Source: UBA5232 sp964557565
Lineage (GTDB): Bacteria > Patescibacteriota > Dojkabacteria > SC72
Direction: 5' to 3'
Length of the DNA stretch: 14,700 bases
Assembly (NCBI GenBank): GCA_964557565.1
Contig: CAZLAH010000015.1
Location: 1-14,700, forward strand
Position numbers and translations under genes: made by a program. Under the pieces are notes generated by a model, which was not told where the DNA came from, did not search any database, and saw only the letters and a program-made list of their open reading frames with translations. Below, one piece after another: positions 14,623 to 14,700 of the stretch. Positions within the stretch are counted from its first letter, which is position 1. Each line of letters opens with the position of its first letter.

Positions 14623-14699
14623 TGGTGAGGCGCCTGGGACTCGGACCCAGCACCTACTGCTTAAAAGGCAGTTGCTCTAACCGGATGAGCTAGCGCCCC
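14623..14699 (-). tRNA. tRNA-Lys (anticodon TTT), CCA encoded
   Basis: The 77-nt minus-strand cloverleaf is complete. Acceptor strand GGGGCGC pairs with GCGCCTC (one G-T wobble), followed by discriminator A and an encoded CCA. The D-arm is GCTCATCCGGTTAGAGC. The anticodon stem ACTGC/GCAGT encloses loop CTTTTAA with anticodon TTT. The T-arm is CTGGG TCCGAGT CCCAG. It reads AAA and AAG lysine codons. The gene lies 32 nt upstream of the Gmad2-GerMN start on the same strand; its promoter is beyond the window edge. Confidence 0.97.
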
Positions 14700-14700
14700 A

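Noticed and set aside
1..14700. CRISPR array, insertion sequence, integrase site or prophage
   Set aside because: I saw no spaced direct repeats, no transposase or integrase, and no inverted terminal repeats on a gene block. The two tRNA genes show no attachment-site duplication within the window.

Overview
This is an AT-rich, gene-dense stretch of bacterial chromosome with standard genetic code (TAA, TAG and one TGA stop; long genes uninterrupted). No Shine-Dalgarno sequence is evident before the starts I checked. Small housekeeping proteins, a glutamate-rich tail on ribosomal protein L19, many single-pass or secreted proteins of unknown role, and no mobile elements suggest a Patescibacteria/CPR-type or other reduced, Gram-positive-like bacterium. 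That placement is inference from gene style; nothing here proves the lineage.

Layout. At the left edge lie a truncated tRNA-Gly(TCC) and rplS (L19), both on the minus strand. Divergent from rplS is gpmI (phosphoglycerate mutase), whose 3' end overlaps by 18 bp the convergent gene for a DedA-family membrane protein. The DedA gene follows a DUF192 lipoprotein-like or membrane-anchored gene in a probable two-gene minus-strand unit. Divergent from that is helD, an RNA-polymerase-associated UvrD-like helicase. A 191-bp spacer with a promoter candidate and three consecutive hairpins leads into a 1511-residue surface protein: signal peptide, Big_2-like domain, ten Ig-like modules, PKD-like domain, acidic stalk, C-terminal membrane anchor. 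A clear intrinsic terminator closes it. Then come an unlisted 48-codon small secreted or membrane peptide gene, a PAP2-like membrane protein, gatA (Glu/Asp-tRNA amidotransferase subunit A), a membrane-anchored GH18 glycosidase, and, convergent with it, a membrane-anchored Gmad2-GerMN protein just downstream of tRNA-Lys(TTT) at the right edge.

How the genes fit together. Apart from translation (L19, two tRNAs, GatA), glycolysis (GpmI) and transcription recycling (HelD), most of the window encodes the cell envelope: DedA (lipid-carrier transport), PAP2-like (lipid phosphate chemistry), GH18 and GerMN (peptidoglycan-facing modules known from spore germination), DUF192 and the giant surface protein.

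The most striking signal is regulatory. For seven genes a -10-like hexamer lies only 5-10 nt before the ATG, placing transcription starts at or within a few bases of the start codon, as in leaderless mRNAs. In two cases the stop codon of the upstream gene forms part of that promoter. The giant surface protein is the exception, with a predicted leader of about 140 nt that is richer in G+C and can form hairpins. A second signal is that all ten cysteines of the surface protein fall as exactly two in each of five domains.
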